NCBI GenBank assembly: GCA_002471275.1
Contig: DKPQ01000002.1
Span: 1 to 64,000, forward strand
Reading direction: 5' to 3'
DNA from: Flammeovirgaceae bacterium UBA7330
GTDB taxonomy: Bacteria > Bacteroidota > Bacteroidia > Cytophagales > Cyclobacteriaceae
Length of the DNA: 64,000 nt
Shown here: piece by piece, positions 33,616 through 43,092 of the stretch
Layout of the letters: each line of letters begins with the position of its first letter
How positions within the stretch are numbered: the stretch's first letter is position 1
Notes under the pieces: model-generated
Seen by the model: only the letters and a program-made list of their open reading frames with translations
The model's database searches: none
Told to the model about the DNA's origin: nothing
Program-made: the position numbers and the translations under genes

Positions 33616-34209
33616 ATGGAAACAACCATCGACATTAAAGACGATGTAAGTGAAATCATCCTGAATTCTGCTAAAACCATCTTTGCCAGGTATGGTTTTA
33701 AGAAAACCACAATGGATGAAATAGCTCAGGCTGCAAGAAAAGGCAAAAGTTCCATCTATCATTACTTCAAAAGCAAGGAGGATATTTTCAAGGCAATTGT
33801 TGAGAAGGAAGCGGATGAACTAAGTGCTGCCATAGCAAAAGCAATCAATGCTGAAACTACATCTGAAAAAAAAATACGTGCTTATGTGTTAGCAAGAATG
33901 AAAGGCATTAACAATCTAACCAATCTGTATAGCGCCCTAAAAGATGAATATCTGGAGCACTATAGTTTTATTGAAAATGTCAGAGTGAAGTATGACACCG
34001 AAGAGGTTAACACCATCAAAGGAATATTGAAGACGGGTGTTGAAGATGGGGAATTTAAAATAGAAGACATCAACCTCACCGCCTTCGCCCTGGTAACAGC
34101 ACTAAAGGGTTTAGAATATCCTTTATTCATTAAAAACAATAACGCAAAAACAGAAAAGCGGTTTGAAGGATTGCTAAATGTGCTTTTTTATGGAATCATA
34201 GCGAGGTAA
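33616..34209 (+). CDS. TetR-family regulator of an RND efflux operon
   Basis: This 197-residue protein has the TetR DNA-binding domain (SEIILNSAKTIFARYGFKKT then MDEIAQAARKGKSSIYHYFK) and a helical effector domain. It lies upstream of an adaptor, pump and channel on the same strand. The same 23-bp palindromic motif occurs before its own gene and before the adaptor gene, so it most likely represses both. Confidence 0.9.
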   Translation: METTIDIKDDVSEIILNSAKTIFARYGFKKTTMDEIAQAARKGKSSIYHYFKSKEDIFKAIVEKEADELSAAIAKAINAETTSEKKIRAYVLARMKGINNLTNLYSALKDEYLEHYSFIENVRVKYDTEEVNTIKGILKTGVEDGEFKIEDINLTAFALVTALKGLEYPLFIKNNNAKTEKRFEGLLNVLFYGIIAR

Positions 34210-34226
34210 TTTTTTTAACCCATTAT

Positions 34227-34249
34227 CGACCAAAAAACTAAAATAGTCT
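34227..34249 (+). promoter_or_regulatory. Candidate TetR operator, site 2
   Basis: This 23-bp site begins CGACCAAAAAAC and ends ATAGTCT, matching site 1 (33571-33593) at 17 positions including CGACC and GTC at the ends. It lies 22 bp before the adaptor gene, between tetR and the pump genes. Confidence 0.6.
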
Positions 34250-34271
34250 AATTGTAATTATAGAAATAACA

Positions 34272-35312
34272 ATGAATATGAAAGTCAATAAACTGTACAT
34301 CGCTCTTTTGTTTTCCGTCATCCTGACTGGATGCTCGTCAGGAGAGAATACATCATTGGAAAGTGAGAAGCGCACTTCCCTCAATGTTAAAACAGAAGAA
34401 GTAATTCAATATAAAGGAAGCCATACAGTTGGGTATTCCGGGGTCGTGGTGCCAAAGAAAAATACACCACTCAGTTTCTCGGTGCCAGGAACCGTTTCGA
34501 AAATAGCAGTAGAAGAAGGACAGCAGGTAAACAAAGGACAGTTGTTGGCACAACTAAATCCATCGACTATGGAGAATACCTACCAGATGGCATTTCAAAA
34601 ATTACAACAGGCCCAGGATGCGTATGACCGCTTAAAGCCGATGCATGAAAATGGTACCCTGCCTGAAATAAAATGGGTGGAGGTAGAAACCGGATTAAGT
34701 CAGGCAAAATCGGCTACAGCCATTGCAAAAAAAGGACTTGACGATACAAAACTATATGCTGTTACAGCGGGTGTGATAGGCAAAAAATCTATTCAGGAGG
34801 GAGAAAATGTATTTCCAAATATTACAGTTTTTGAATTATTTGACATCAGTAAAGTGCATGTAAAAATTCCCGTACCCGAAGATGAAATCAGTTCGTTCAA
34901 AAAGGGAGATCAGGCCACCATTACGGTTGGAGCTATCTCAAAAACAATCAACGGTATTGTAAGAGAAATTGGTGTTTCGGCTGATATATTTTCACACTCC
35001 TATCCGGTAAGACTTGAAGTTGACAATTCTGATTTAGCCATTAAGCCAGGCATGGTTTGTACGGTCAAGTTTACAACCCAAAACAAGACGACCGGTGTTC
35101 TTATCTCTAACAAAGCAATGCAGCAGGATTTACAAGGGTCGCAGTTTGTATATGTGATAGAAAATAACACGGCTCAAAAGCGAGCGGTGAAAACCATTGC
35201 TTTAATTGACCAAAAAATTCTGGTCAGCGGAAGTTTGAAAGAAGGAGATAAAATCATTGTGGCAGGGCAAGACAAACTTCGTCAGGGTTCACAGGTAAAC
35301 ATTATAAAATAG
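34272..35312 (+). CDS. RND efflux adaptor lipoprotein
   Basis: This 346-residue membrane-fusion protein carries a lipoprotein signal (LLFSVILTGCSSG, lipid on Cys), the two lipoyl half-motifs (TVSKIAVEEGQQVNKGQLLA and AVTAGVIGKKSIQEGENVFP), a hairpin between them at about 95-145 and a beta-barrel part ending PGMVCTVKFTTQNKTTG. It links the pump at 35317 to the channel at 38406. The pump gene begins only 4 bp after its stop, so the genes are tightly coupled. Confidence 0.9.
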   Translation: MNMKVNKLYIALLFSVILTGCSSGENTSLESEKRTSLNVKTEEVIQYKGSHTVGYSGVVVPKKNTPLSFSVPGTVSKIAVEEGQQVNKGQLLAQLNPSTMENTYQMAFQKLQQAQDAYDRLKPMHENGTLPEIKWVEVETGLSQAKSATAIAKKGLDDTKLYAVTAGVIGKKSIQEGENVFPNITVFELFDISKVHVKIPVPEDEISSFKKGDQATITVGAISKTINGIVREIGVSADIFSHSYPVRLEVDNSDLAIKPGMVCTVKFTTQNKTTGVLISNKAMQQDLQGSQFVYVIENNTAQKRAVKTIALIDQKILVSGSLKEGDKIIVAGQDKLRQGSQVNIIK

Positions 35313-35316
35313 CATC

Positions 35317-38300
35317 ATGACGACACATAAGTTTAATGTCATAGAATTGGCTATGAAGTATAAGCAAATAGCCATTACCATAACAGGTCTGTTGGTGTTG
35401 TTTGGTGTATTTTCTCTTTGGGTAATGCCCCGGAATGAATTTCCTGAATTCATCATTCGACAGGGATTGATCATTGGTGTATTTCCGGGGGCTACTTCCG
35501 AACAGGTGGAAGACCAATTAGCCACCAAAGTGGAAAGTTTTCTTTACGGTTTTAAAGAAGTAAACCGGGAGAAAACCTATTCCATATCCAGGGAAGGAAT
35601 GTTGGTTGTGTTTGTGGAGGTAAACAACAACGTAAAAGACCCTGATGGTTTTTGGGATAAAATAAAATTCGGCCTCAGTGAATTAAAATTACAGTTGCCA
35701 CCGCAGGTACTTGCGCTGATTGCCAACAATGATTTTGGCGATACAGCCGCTTTGCTACTTACCATACAATCAGAAAGCAAAACCTATAAAGAGCTGGAGA
35801 AAGAATTGAAAATTATCGAAACGGAATTTCGAAAAATAAAGGCTGTTTCTAAAGTAAAACACTACGGACTTCAACAGGAACAGATAGCCATTTATCTCGA
35901 TAATGCAAAACTGGCTTATTACGGTGTGCGTCCTATTACGGTGCTTGCCGCCATGCAATTAGAGGGTGCTGTGTATTACGGTGGCGAACTCAATAATTCA
36001 GAACTGATTACACCGATACATATTCCTGCAAATTTCAAATCGGAAGAAGACATTAAAAACCAAATTGTGTATGCCGATCCTACGGGCAATATCATCCGTG
36101 TGAAGGATATAGCTACGGTAGTTAGAAAATATAAGGAACCCGACTCCTTCATAAAAAACAATGGGGCAAAAAGTCTGCTGGTATCACTGGAAATGCAACC
36201 TGGCAACAACATTGTCGATTTTGGAAAACAGGTGGATCAATCACTCGTTTCTATCCGGAAAAAAATTTCTTCTGATGTAAACATGGATAAGATTGCTGAT
36301 ATGCCTACAGCCGTAGATCGTTCCATTATTCATTTCCTGCAAGAATTTTTCATTGCTATTATTGCTGTGATCATCGTTACGATGTTCTTACTGCCTTTAC
36401 GGGTAGCTGCGGTTGCCGGAGTAACGATACCCATTACCATTTTTATAACCGTAGGCATTTTATATTTATTAGGTGTTGAACTACACACCGTTTCCCTGGC
36501 AGGATTGATAGTAGTGTTAGGCATGGTGGTGGATAATGCCATTGTTGTTATTGACAGTCACGTAGAAAAATTAGATCATGGTGCTACACCCTGGGATGCT
36601 GCCTGGAAAAGTGCCTCAGAACTTTTCGTTCCTGTATTTTCTGCTACCCTCGCCATTATCGCCACCTATATTCCATTAGTGTTTTTTCTATCGGGAATGA
36701 CTGGTGATTTTGTTGGTTCTTTGCCTGTTACCATTGGTGTGGCCTTGTTTACATCTATGCTGGTGGCTTACTTTCTTGTCCCTTACATGAGCTATGTATT
36801 TATCAAAAAAGGAGTCAGGAAAGGAGAATCGGAAGAAGCAAAAGCCAGCAAAAAATCACTACTCGACTGGGTGCAACAGTTTTATAACAGTACACTCGAA
36901 AGTGCCTTCAGAAACCCAAAGCTGACCATGCTGGTTGGCTTGATTTCCATTGTGTTAGGCGGAGCAATCATGGCGCTGCTGCCACGACAGTTATTTCCAA
37001 AAGTGGAGAGGAATCAGTTTGCCGTAGAAATTTATCTACCGGAAGGATACACCCTTGCCCAAACAGTTGCTGTTGCCGATAGTATGGAGGTATTGCTCAT
37101 GAGCGATAGTCGGGTGATTAATGTGGCCTCCTTCATGGGTACCAGTTCACCACGTTTCCACACCACCTACGCACCTAATTTTCCATCAAAAAATTACGCA
37201 CAACTTGTTGTGAATACTAAAACAGCCGAGGATGCCTTGGCCTTACTCAGTGAGTATGAGAAAACCAAGCGCAATGCTTTTCCAAATGCCTATGTACGTA
37301 TGAAACAATTGGATATGCTTAGTACGACCGCTCCGATTGAAGTACGGATTTCCGGTAACAACATTGATTCCATAAAAGCCATAGCTGAAAATGTAAAAAG
37401 TATAATGCAACAAAACGATGCTGTAATATGGGCACGTACGGATTATCTTAATAAAAGACAGGGTGTGCGTGTAGATGTGAATGATGAACTCGCCAACCGC
37501 TTAGGGTTAACCCGAGGGGTAATCGCATCATCCATCGCTTCCGGTTTCTCTGGAATTCCAATCGGCACTGTTTGGGAAGGCGATTATCCGGTGGATGTGA
37601 AAGTCATTAATCCAACCGATAAAAGAGACGGCTTTGATGATATTGAAAACCAAAATGTAACATCGCTGTTTTTGAACACTACTGTTCCTGTGCGACAGGT
37701 AACTACCACCACCAATGACTGGAGCGAGGGACAAATCATTCGTAGGAATGGTGTACGCACCATTACCGTGCGGGCAGATGTAAAAAGAGAGATGCTACCG
37801 TATAAAATATTAGCTGAACTAAAACCGGAAATCAATAAAATAAAAACAGGGTCCGCTGTTCAACTCACGTATGGCGGTGAGGAGGAAAGTGAATTGGAAA
37901 ATTATACACCGTTGAGCAAAGCCATGCTGGCGGGTGTTATACTGATTTATTTTATTCTGTTGTTTCAGTTTAAGCGATCGAGGTTGGTTTTTTTAGTGAT
38001 GCTGACCATGCCTTTAAGTTTTCTGGGTGCGGCTATGGGTTTAGTACTTACTGGTTATCCTTTTGGGCTTACCTCCTTCCTGGGAATAATGAGCCTCATG
38101 GGTATCGTGGTGCGCAATGGCATTATCCTGATTGATTATGCTGAAGAGTTACGCAACAAGAACAGTATGCCGTTAGCGGAAGCAGCCCTGGCTGCCGGTA
38201 AGCGTAGAATGCGCCCGATTTTTCTCACTTCATTTGCGGCTGCCGTTGGCGTGGTGCCGATGATTGTGAGTGGCTCTTCGCTTTGGGGGCCTTTAGGTGC

Positions 38301-38394
38301 TGTAGTTTGCTTTGGCCTGCTGATATCCATGATACTTACCTTGTATGTACTGCCTGCGCTGTATCATCTATCACTTAAGAAATCAACTGTTTAA
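35317..38394 (+). CDS. RND efflux pump with non-standard proton-relay residues
   Basis: This 1025-residue protein has the RND fold (TM1, porter loop, TM2-6, second loop, TM8-12). It differs from AcrB-type pumps at the proton relay: TM4 reads GMVVDNAIVVIDSHVEKL with Asp-Asn in place of Asp-Asp, and TM10 reads VVRNGIILIDYAEELRN with Arg in place of Lys. This occurs in some RND subfamilies, so the pump may still work with a modified relay. TM11 keeps RRMRPIFLTS. It lies 4 bp after the adaptor and 11 bp before the channel. Confidence 0.9.
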   Translation: MTTHKFNVIELAMKYKQIAITITGLLVLFGVFSLWVMPRNEFPEFIIRQGLIIGVFPGATSEQVEDQLATKVESFLYGFKEVNREKTYSISREGMLVVFVEVNNNVKDPDGFWDKIKFGLSELKLQLPPQVLALIANNDFGDTAALLLTIQSESKTYKELEKELKIIETEFRKIKAVSKVKHYGLQQEQIAIYLDNAKLAYYGVRPITVLAAMQLEGAVYYGGELNNSELITPIHIPANFKSEEDIKNQIVYADPTGNIIRVKDIATVVRKYKEPDSFIKNNGAKSLLVSLEMQPGNNIVDFGKQVDQSLVSIRKKISSDVNMDKIADMPTAVDRSIIHFLQEFFIAIIAVIIVTMFLLPLRVAAVAGVTIPITIFITVGILYLLGVELHTVSLAGLIVVLGMVVDNAIVVIDSHVEKLDHGATPWDAAWKSASELFVPVFSATLAIIATYIPLVFFLSGMTGDFVGSLPVTIGVALFTSMLVAYFLVPYMSYVFIKKGVRKGESEEAKASKKSLLDWVQQFYNSTLESAFRNPKLTMLVGLISIVLGGAIMALLPRQLFPKVERNQFAVEIYLPEGYTLAQTVAVADSMEVLLMSDSRVINVASFMGTSSPRFHTTYAPNFPSKNYAQLVVNTKTAEDALALLSEYEKTKRNAFPNAYVRMKQLDMLSTTAPIEVRISGNNIDSIKAIAENVKSIMQQNDAVIWARTDYLNKRQGVRVDVNDELANRLGLTRGVIASSIASGFSGIPIGTVWEGDYPVDVKVINPTDKRDGFDDIENQNVTSLFLNTTVPVRQVTTTTNDWSEGQIIRRNGVRTITVRADVKREMLPYKILAELKPEINKIKTGSAVQLTYGGEEESELENYTPLSKAMLAGVILIYFILLFQFKRSRLVFLVMLTMPLSFLGAAMGLVLTGYPFGLTSFLGIMSLMGIVVRNGIILIDYAEELRNKNSMPLAEAALAAGKRRMRPIFLTSFAAAVGVVPMIVSGSSLWGPLGAVVCFGLLISMILTLYVLPALYHLSLKKSTV

Positions 38395-38405
38395 AATTCT
38401 TTAGA

Positions 38406-39776
38406 ATGAAAAAGACAATCATCATAGCTGCCGCTTTATTTCTCATAACAGAAGGATACAGTCAGACAACGCTGAGCTTACAAGAAAGTAAAGAGTTGGC
38501 GATTAAAAATAATGTGCACATTAAAAACAGCGCATTGGAAATGGAGGCGGCACTGGAGGTAAAGAAAAATGCCTTTACCAACTACTTTCCTAAAGTAAGT
38601 GCAACAGCGTTTGGTATGCGTGCAATGGACCCCATCATTAAATTCAATATGCCGGGAGGAAATTTGCCAGTATATGATGGTAATCCGGCTAACCTCGCAA
38701 CGGCTACGGAGTTTGCTTATTTTCCGGGTTTAAACCTACAGCTTTTAGATAGGGCAACGGTTGGATTACTCAATATAACCCAACCCATTTTTGTTGGCGG
38801 AAAAATCATCAACGGAAATAAACTCGCCCAATTGGGAGTTGACGTAAAAGAGAAGCAACAACAATTAAGTCAACAGGAAACCCTTTTAAAAACGGAACAA
38901 CAATACTGGCAGATTGTAGTGCTTCAGGAAAAAGAAAAGACCATCGCACAATATGAAGCGTTGTTAAATGATATTAGCAAGCAAGTAAATGATGCTTACA
39001 AATCAGGGTTAATTATTAAAAACGATGCGTTGAAAGTACAGATAAAGCAAAGTGAACTTCGAACCAATAAAAGTAAACTGCAAAGCGGCAAACAGTTAGC
39101 GATCAGGCAGTTCTGTCAAACCATCGGTATAGTGTATGACTCAGCCCTGGTAGTGCTGGAAGATTTGCAAAACATACAATTGCCAAGCACTTTTTATACC
39201 GATATCGAAACTGCATTACCAAACCGGACAGAATATCAGTTGTTGCAGCAATCGGTAAAAGCAGAGCAGTTACAAACTAAAATGAAAAGAGGTGATTATA
39301 TGCCACAGGTAGCTGTAGGCGCTGCTGGTTATTCCTTCAATAGCTATTACGAAGGAACCAATACTACTACCAATGGTTTGATTTATGGCACGGTATCTAT
39401 ACCTATTTCCGATTGGTGGGGAGGCTCGCACGCCATCAAAGAAGGTAAAATCAAGGAACAAATAGCCGAGAACACTTTCAATGACACCAAAGGTTTATTA
39501 AAGCTTCAGATGGAAAAAGCCTGGACAGATGTAAACGAATCGTATCGTCAAATTATAATGATGGAAGAAACTGTACAGCAAACTGATGAGAATCTGAAAG
39601 TAATGCAAACCAGTTATAACAGTGGTATTGTAACCCTTTCCGACTTACTGGAAGCACAAGCACTAAAAACAGAAACTGCTGATAAATTGATTGAAGCAAA
39701 AACTCAATATCAACTGGCAATATCAACCTATTTACAAGTTACCGGTATCAGTAGAGAGGATAAGAACATGCGTTAA
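38406..39776 (+). CDS. Outer-membrane efflux channel, TolC family
   Basis: This 456-residue protein has a signal peptide (KTIIIAAALFLITEGYSQTT) and the two TolC repeats, with long helices at about 150-235 and 375-455 and the motif SYNSGIVTLSDLLEAQALKT. It is the outer duct for the pump at 35317. An 85-bp gap separates it from the patatin-like gene, which may start a new transcript. Confidence 0.9.
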   Translation: MKKTIIIAAALFLITEGYSQTTLSLQESKELAIKNNVHIKNSALEMEAALEVKKNAFTNYFPKVSATAFGMRAMDPIIKFNMPGGNLPVYDGNPANLATATEFAYFPGLNLQLLDRATVGLLNITQPIFVGGKIINGNKLAQLGVDVKEKQQQLSQQETLLKTEQQYWQIVVLQEKEKTIAQYEALLNDISKQVNDAYKSGLIIKNDALKVQIKQSELRTNKSKLQSGKQLAIRQFCQTIGIVYDSALVVLEDLQNIQLPSTFYTDIETALPNRTEYQLLQQSVKAEQLQTKMKRGDYMPQVAVGAAGYSFNSYYEGTNTTTNGLIYGTVSIPISDWWGGSHAIKEGKIKEQIAENTFNDTKGLLKLQMEKAWTDVNESYRQIIMMEETVQQTDENLKVMQTSYNSGIVTLSDLLEAQALKTETADKLIEAKTQYQLAISTYLQVTGISREDKNMR

Positions 39777-39861
39777 AGCAATGCTATTTTTACTCAAAAG
39801 TAGAATTGACTAAACATCTGGATTAATTATAGAATAGAAATTAAATAATGAATTTTAAAAG

Positions 39862-40727
39862 ATGAAAAGGAAAGTATCATTAGTATTATCAAGTGGCGGC
39901 TCAAGAGGGCTGGCTCATATTGGTGCTATTAATGAATTGGAGAAACAAGGGTTTGAAATATATTCTATTTCGGGATCTTCTATAGGTGCTGTTGTTGGCG
40001 GACTTCACGCGATGGGTAAATTGCCCGAATACACCTATTGGGTAAAAACAATAAACCGACCGGTAATCTGGGGACTTTTGGATTTTGCTTTCTCAACCTC
40101 CGGGTTACTGAAAGGGGATAAAGTATTTGACAAGATGAAAACATTTATCCCCGACATGAACATTGAGGAGATGAGTATTCCTTTTGCGGCTGTCGCTACT
40201 GATCTGCTGAACGAACGCGAAATGATTTTTAAATCGGGTAGTTTTTATGAGGCTATTCGGGCATCGGTAGCAATTCCAACCGTTTTTACACCTGTTATGT
40301 ATAAGAACTTATTGCTGGTAGATGGGGGGTATTAAATCCGGTTCCCATTGAGTATGTAGAACGTAAACAGGATGATATTCTTGTTGTGGTAAATCTATAT
40401 GGAGATAAAACAATTGAATTAAACAAAAATGTTTTGCCAAATAACAATTCGAACGATAACCAGCTTAATGGCCTCATGAAAAATATGGCCAAACTGGTTT
40501 CATCAGGAGATAAAGGAAGTTTAGGTTATTATTCTATGTTAACCGCAACCACTTCTGCTATGATACATAAAATTGCCAGACAGCAGATTGAAAGATACCA
40601 ACCAGATATCTTAATTAATATCCCTAATGATTCGGCCATTACCTTCGACTTTCATAAAGCAGATGAACTGATAAAAATAGGGGAAATGGTTGCCAGTGAA
40701 CAAATAACAAAGTATTTGAAATTATAA
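39862..40727 (+). pseudogene. Patatin-like phospholipase, frameshifted
   Basis: The gene encodes a patatin lipase domain: the oxyanion motif SSGGSRGLAHIGAI, the nucleophile elbow GSSIGAVVGG and the Asp-Gly-Gly of the catalytic dyad (LLVDGG). Right after this Asp the frame hits a stop (GGY-stop, 40335) because a G run has six G; a seventh G would restore DGGVLNPVPIEYVERKQDD and the frame to 40727. The loss falls inside a homopolymer, so it may be a real off-switch, a decayed gene or a sequencing error. Intact, the protein would be about 288 residues. Confidence 0.8.
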
Positions 40728-40734
40728 TGAAGCG

Positions 40735-40965
40735 ATGGAACGCTATTCTAAACTCCGTAAAATCATAGGTGTTTTTCACCTCTATAAGATCACTTTATTG
40801 GGGCGAAGAAAATATGATAACTTCTACAAAGACCTAAAAGTGGATCAGGTATTTGTATTGGGGCTAATCTTCGATTTGGAACTTGTTACCAAAAATCAAC
40901 TTAATGATGAAGATGCATATTCAGCCCAGGTTCCAGCTTATATCATAGAAAAATTGATTAAATAA
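40735..40965 (+). CDS. Hypothetical protein, 76 aa
   Basis: This frame starts 7 bp after the patatin-like gene and reads MERYSKLRKIIGVFHLYKIT then DLKVDQVFVLGLIFDLELVT. It is basic, with alternating hydrophobic residues, and has no signal or membrane helix. I do not recognise it. The tight spacing suggests it belongs to the patatin operon, but a chance frame cannot be excluded. Confidence 0.45.
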   Translation: MERYSKLRKIIGVFHLYKITLLGRRKYDNFYKDLKVDQVFVLGLIFDLELVTKNQLNDEDAYSAQVPAYIIEKLIK

Positions 40966-40980
40966 TTAAAACGCATTGAC

Positions 40981-41190
40981 ATGAGTACACAAAAGAAATA
41001 CAAAATGTATGAAAACCCGATAATGGGATTTCTATTGATCAGCCGTCCAAAAATGATGATAACTTATCATCTAATTATTATCTCGGCTCTTTTAATAATT
41101 GGTATTCGAACGTTGTACCGGTCAAAAATGACGAAGGAATGGAAGGGGGAAACCGTTTATGCCGGCAAGCTTTTGGGCTCACTCCTTTAG
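40981..41190 (+). CDS. Hypothetical small membrane protein, 69 aa
   Basis: This frame has one probable membrane helix (MITYHLIIISALLIIGIRTL, about residues 27-46) between charged ends. It lies 15 bp after the previous small gene. It is followed by the convergent mobA gene after 80 bp. No family is recognised, and the stop comes soon after a Gly/Leu-rich end, so it could be a truncated protein. Confidence 0.4.
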   Translation: MSTQKKYKMYENPIMGFLLISRPKMMITYHLIIISALLIIGIRTLYRSKMTKEWKGETVYAGKLLGSLL

Positions 41191-41270
41191 TGTGCCACCC
41201 TAAGCATCTTTGCGAGAGAATTAATTTTGGGATTGTGAAAAATTTGATCAAGATATTTCAGAAGTGAAAT

Positions 41271-42278
41271 CTAGCGTCTCAAACCTCTCCTGCCCTTTTT
41301 CTTTTTTCTCAGTTTCAAAGCCCTTTCAATATTAATTTCCGGTTGGGAATCTGCACGGATAAGATCTTCAAGGTAGTGGCCATCTGATAGAGATGTCGGA
41401 ATGAGGTTCTTTGACGATTCCGGAGTCTTGCACAACCGTCTGTCGTCTTGTTGAGCGGATAGCCCTTTGCCAAATTTTGATTTAGCATTTATTTGCTGAA
41501 TCACTTCCCGATCTCTTTCCTGATCATAGTTGATTTTATTCTTGATTGAACCCCACTTAAAATCATCTCCAAGCTTGGCTCCCTTAATAATCACTCCCTT
41601 GTATTGATACGATATGCCACTAACATAGCCGGTCGATGCCTGGTTGAACAGAACATCGACCATATTGCGATGAAGTGCTTTGATAAATTCCTCCGTGGTT
41701 AGCCTCGGTTTGTCCTGAAGAATTTTCCGAACAATGCCTTGAAGTTTCACCTTATGCGAGGGAGTATTAGTGCGCTTAATCATTTCCAGTTCATCCTTCG
41801 TGATGGCTCGCATCTTTGCCTCTTTACTTGATGGGACTTGGGTAAGATTATATTTGCTCTCCAATTCACGAAGTATTTTTTCGCTACGAGCGAAATCATT
41901 GCTATCACTTACCACTGATCCATCATAGCCAATCCGGTTAACAAGGATGTGAAGATGTGGATGATCCGCATCATAGTGCCGGAACATGATGAATTGATGC
42001 TGCGTAAATCCATTTGCTTCAAGATAGTCGAGTCCGATTTGTTTCATCTTATCGTTTGGTAAATCCTCTCCGGGCGGGAAGTTGATCGATGTATGATAGA
42101 AATACTTTTGAAGGTTCGGGCGTAGCACTTTCACCATCTGTATTTCCTTCATGATTGTTCTTTCAAACGTGGAAGCAAAGGAATGGTCGAGAATTTCAGC
42201 TACGTCTTTATTGACTTTCTCCAAGTTATATCTTAGCGCCCCGCGAAATCCCTTACCCTTGATCTGGTTGCCGGTCAT
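41271..42278 (-). CDS. mobA: Relaxase/mobilisation nuclease, MobA type
   Basis: This 335-residue protein has the relaxase metal site HYDADHPHLHILVNRI (three His) at about residues 110-125 and an upstream Tyr/His region (YFYHTSINFPPGEDLPND). Relaxases nick one strand at oriT and carry it into the recipient during conjugative mobilisation. The C-terminus is very basic (RKKKKGRRGLRR). Its start overlaps the end of the mobC-like gene by 26 bp. No type IV secretion genes are visible in the window, so transfer would need a helper element. Confidence 0.9.
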   Translation of the reverse strand: MTGNQIKGKGFRGALRYNLEKVNKDVAEILDHSFASTFERTIMKEIQMVKVLRPNLQKYFYHTSINFPPGEDLPNDKMKQIGLDYLEANGFTQHQFIMFRHYDADHPHLHILVNRIGYDGSVVSDSNDFARSEKILRELESKYNLTQVPSSKEAKMRAITKDELEMIKRTNTPSHKVKLQGIVRKILQDKPRLTTEEFIKALHRNMVDVLFNQASTGYVSGISYQYKGVIIKGAKLGDDFKWGSIKNKINYDQERDREVIQQINAKSKFGKGLSAQQDDRRLCKTPESSKNLIPTSLSDGHYLEDLIRADSQPEINIERALKLRKKKKGRRGLRR

Positions 42279-42609
42279 GAGTCAATAGGTTAATGATATT
42301 CCTTAGCAGTTCAGCTAACTCAAGTTGTCGCACTAGGTATTCCTTTGGAAACTCTCCAGCATTGATTTTGTGGGTTACCTGGTTCAAGTTAACACCAATC
42401 TTTTTGAGCTCCAGGTATAAAGAAGTATCTAACGGAGACATCTTTACGACAGGGAATTTTCCTGTAAAGATTTTAGCACGTATCCAGTTGGCTGAGCTTA
42501 ATCCGCAGGCTGATGCAAACTCATTCACTTTGTTATTTTCATCAGTTGTCAGCCGGATATTCACCTGTACCTGTCTTTTTTCACGATCGTTTATTCTCGG
42601 TCTTCCCAT
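42253..42609 (-). CDS. mobC: Mobilisation accessory protein, MobC-like
   Basis: This 118-residue protein begins with a ribbon-helix-helix (MGRPRINDREKRQVQVNIRL then TTDENNKVNEFASACGLSSA) and continues with a MobC-type region (ELKKIGVNLNQVTHKINAGE). Such proteins bind oriT and help the relaxase melt the DNA. Its gene lies between mobA and the hairpin at 42640-42680, which is probably its target. Confidence 0.85.
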   Translation of the reverse strand: MGRPRINDREKRQVQVNIRLTTDENNKVNEFASACGLSSANWIRAKIFTGKFPVVKMSPLDTSLYLELKKIGVNLNQVTHKINAGEFPKEYLVRQLELAELLRNIINLLTHDRQPDQG

Positions 42610-42639
42610 AACTTTTCAAAATCGAACGCAGTGGATCAA

Positions 42640-42780
42640 GGAGCAAGCCGTTTTCGCGTAGCGAAAACATGGCTTGCTCCGAGCTTACTAAGCATTTCTG
42701 TCCATTGATCTTTTCTGCATTTCATTGTATTTGTCATGAATAATCTTGAATACTATTGAACATTATTTGATGATGCTCAA
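42640..42780. other. Candidate oriT: long hairpin plus TGAA iterons
   Basis: GGAGCAAGCC (42640-42649) then GTTTTCGC pairs with GCGAAAAC then GGCTTGCTCC (42661-42680): 18 bp in all, a 3-nt loop and an AT bulge. It lies 31 bp upstream of mobC. Further on, TGAA recurs every 10 bp at 42737, 42747 and 42757, with TTGA at 42767. Strong hairpins plus repeats next to mobC/mobA are the usual form of an oriT. The rest of the 170-bp gap has no gene. Confidence 0.65.
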
Positions 42781-43092
42781 TCATCCTTGCTTTATTTTGA
42801 ATCTCCCTGGACTTGATTGAACATCATCTGTTTCGTGTGCATCCTTAAACTGAATTTGCTTTCGAGTGGCCGCCTGTGGGTTCTTCTTTTTGAATCTTGC
42901 AACAGCCCTGGCCATGCTGAAATAGTTGAGTTTAATTCGCTCTCCAGTATCTTTCTGCAAGTCCTCCTGAATGATTTCTATCGCCATCACAATGGGCATT
43001 GAAGCAATCAGTTCCTGATATGCTTGCACGAGGACACTGTAAGACCCTTTCTTACTTTGCTTCAAAAACCTAATTAGATGCCTCTTTTCCAT
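42781..43092 (-). CDS. Hypothetical protein of the mobilisation block, 103 aa
   Basis: This 103-residue protein is basic and mostly helical (MEKRHLIRFLKQSKKGSYSV, then IVMAIEIIQEDLQKDTGERI and a Lys-rich ARFKKKNPQAA). It has no membrane segment and no family I recognise. Its start overlaps the end of the next upstream gene by 23 bp, so it is translated from the same minus-strand operon. It could bind DNA at the nearby oriT; this is inferred only from charge and place. Confidence 0.6.
   Translation of the reverse strand: MEKRHLIRFLKQSKKGSYSVLVQAYQELIASMPIVMAIEIIQEDLQKDTGERIKLNYFSMARAVARFKKKNPQAATRKQIQFKDAHETDDVQSSPGRFKIKQG

Noticed and set aside
42293..42661. Plus-strand frame of 122 codons over mobC
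   Set aside because: It is antisense to the clearly recognisable MobC-like gene and crosses the oriT-like hairpin.
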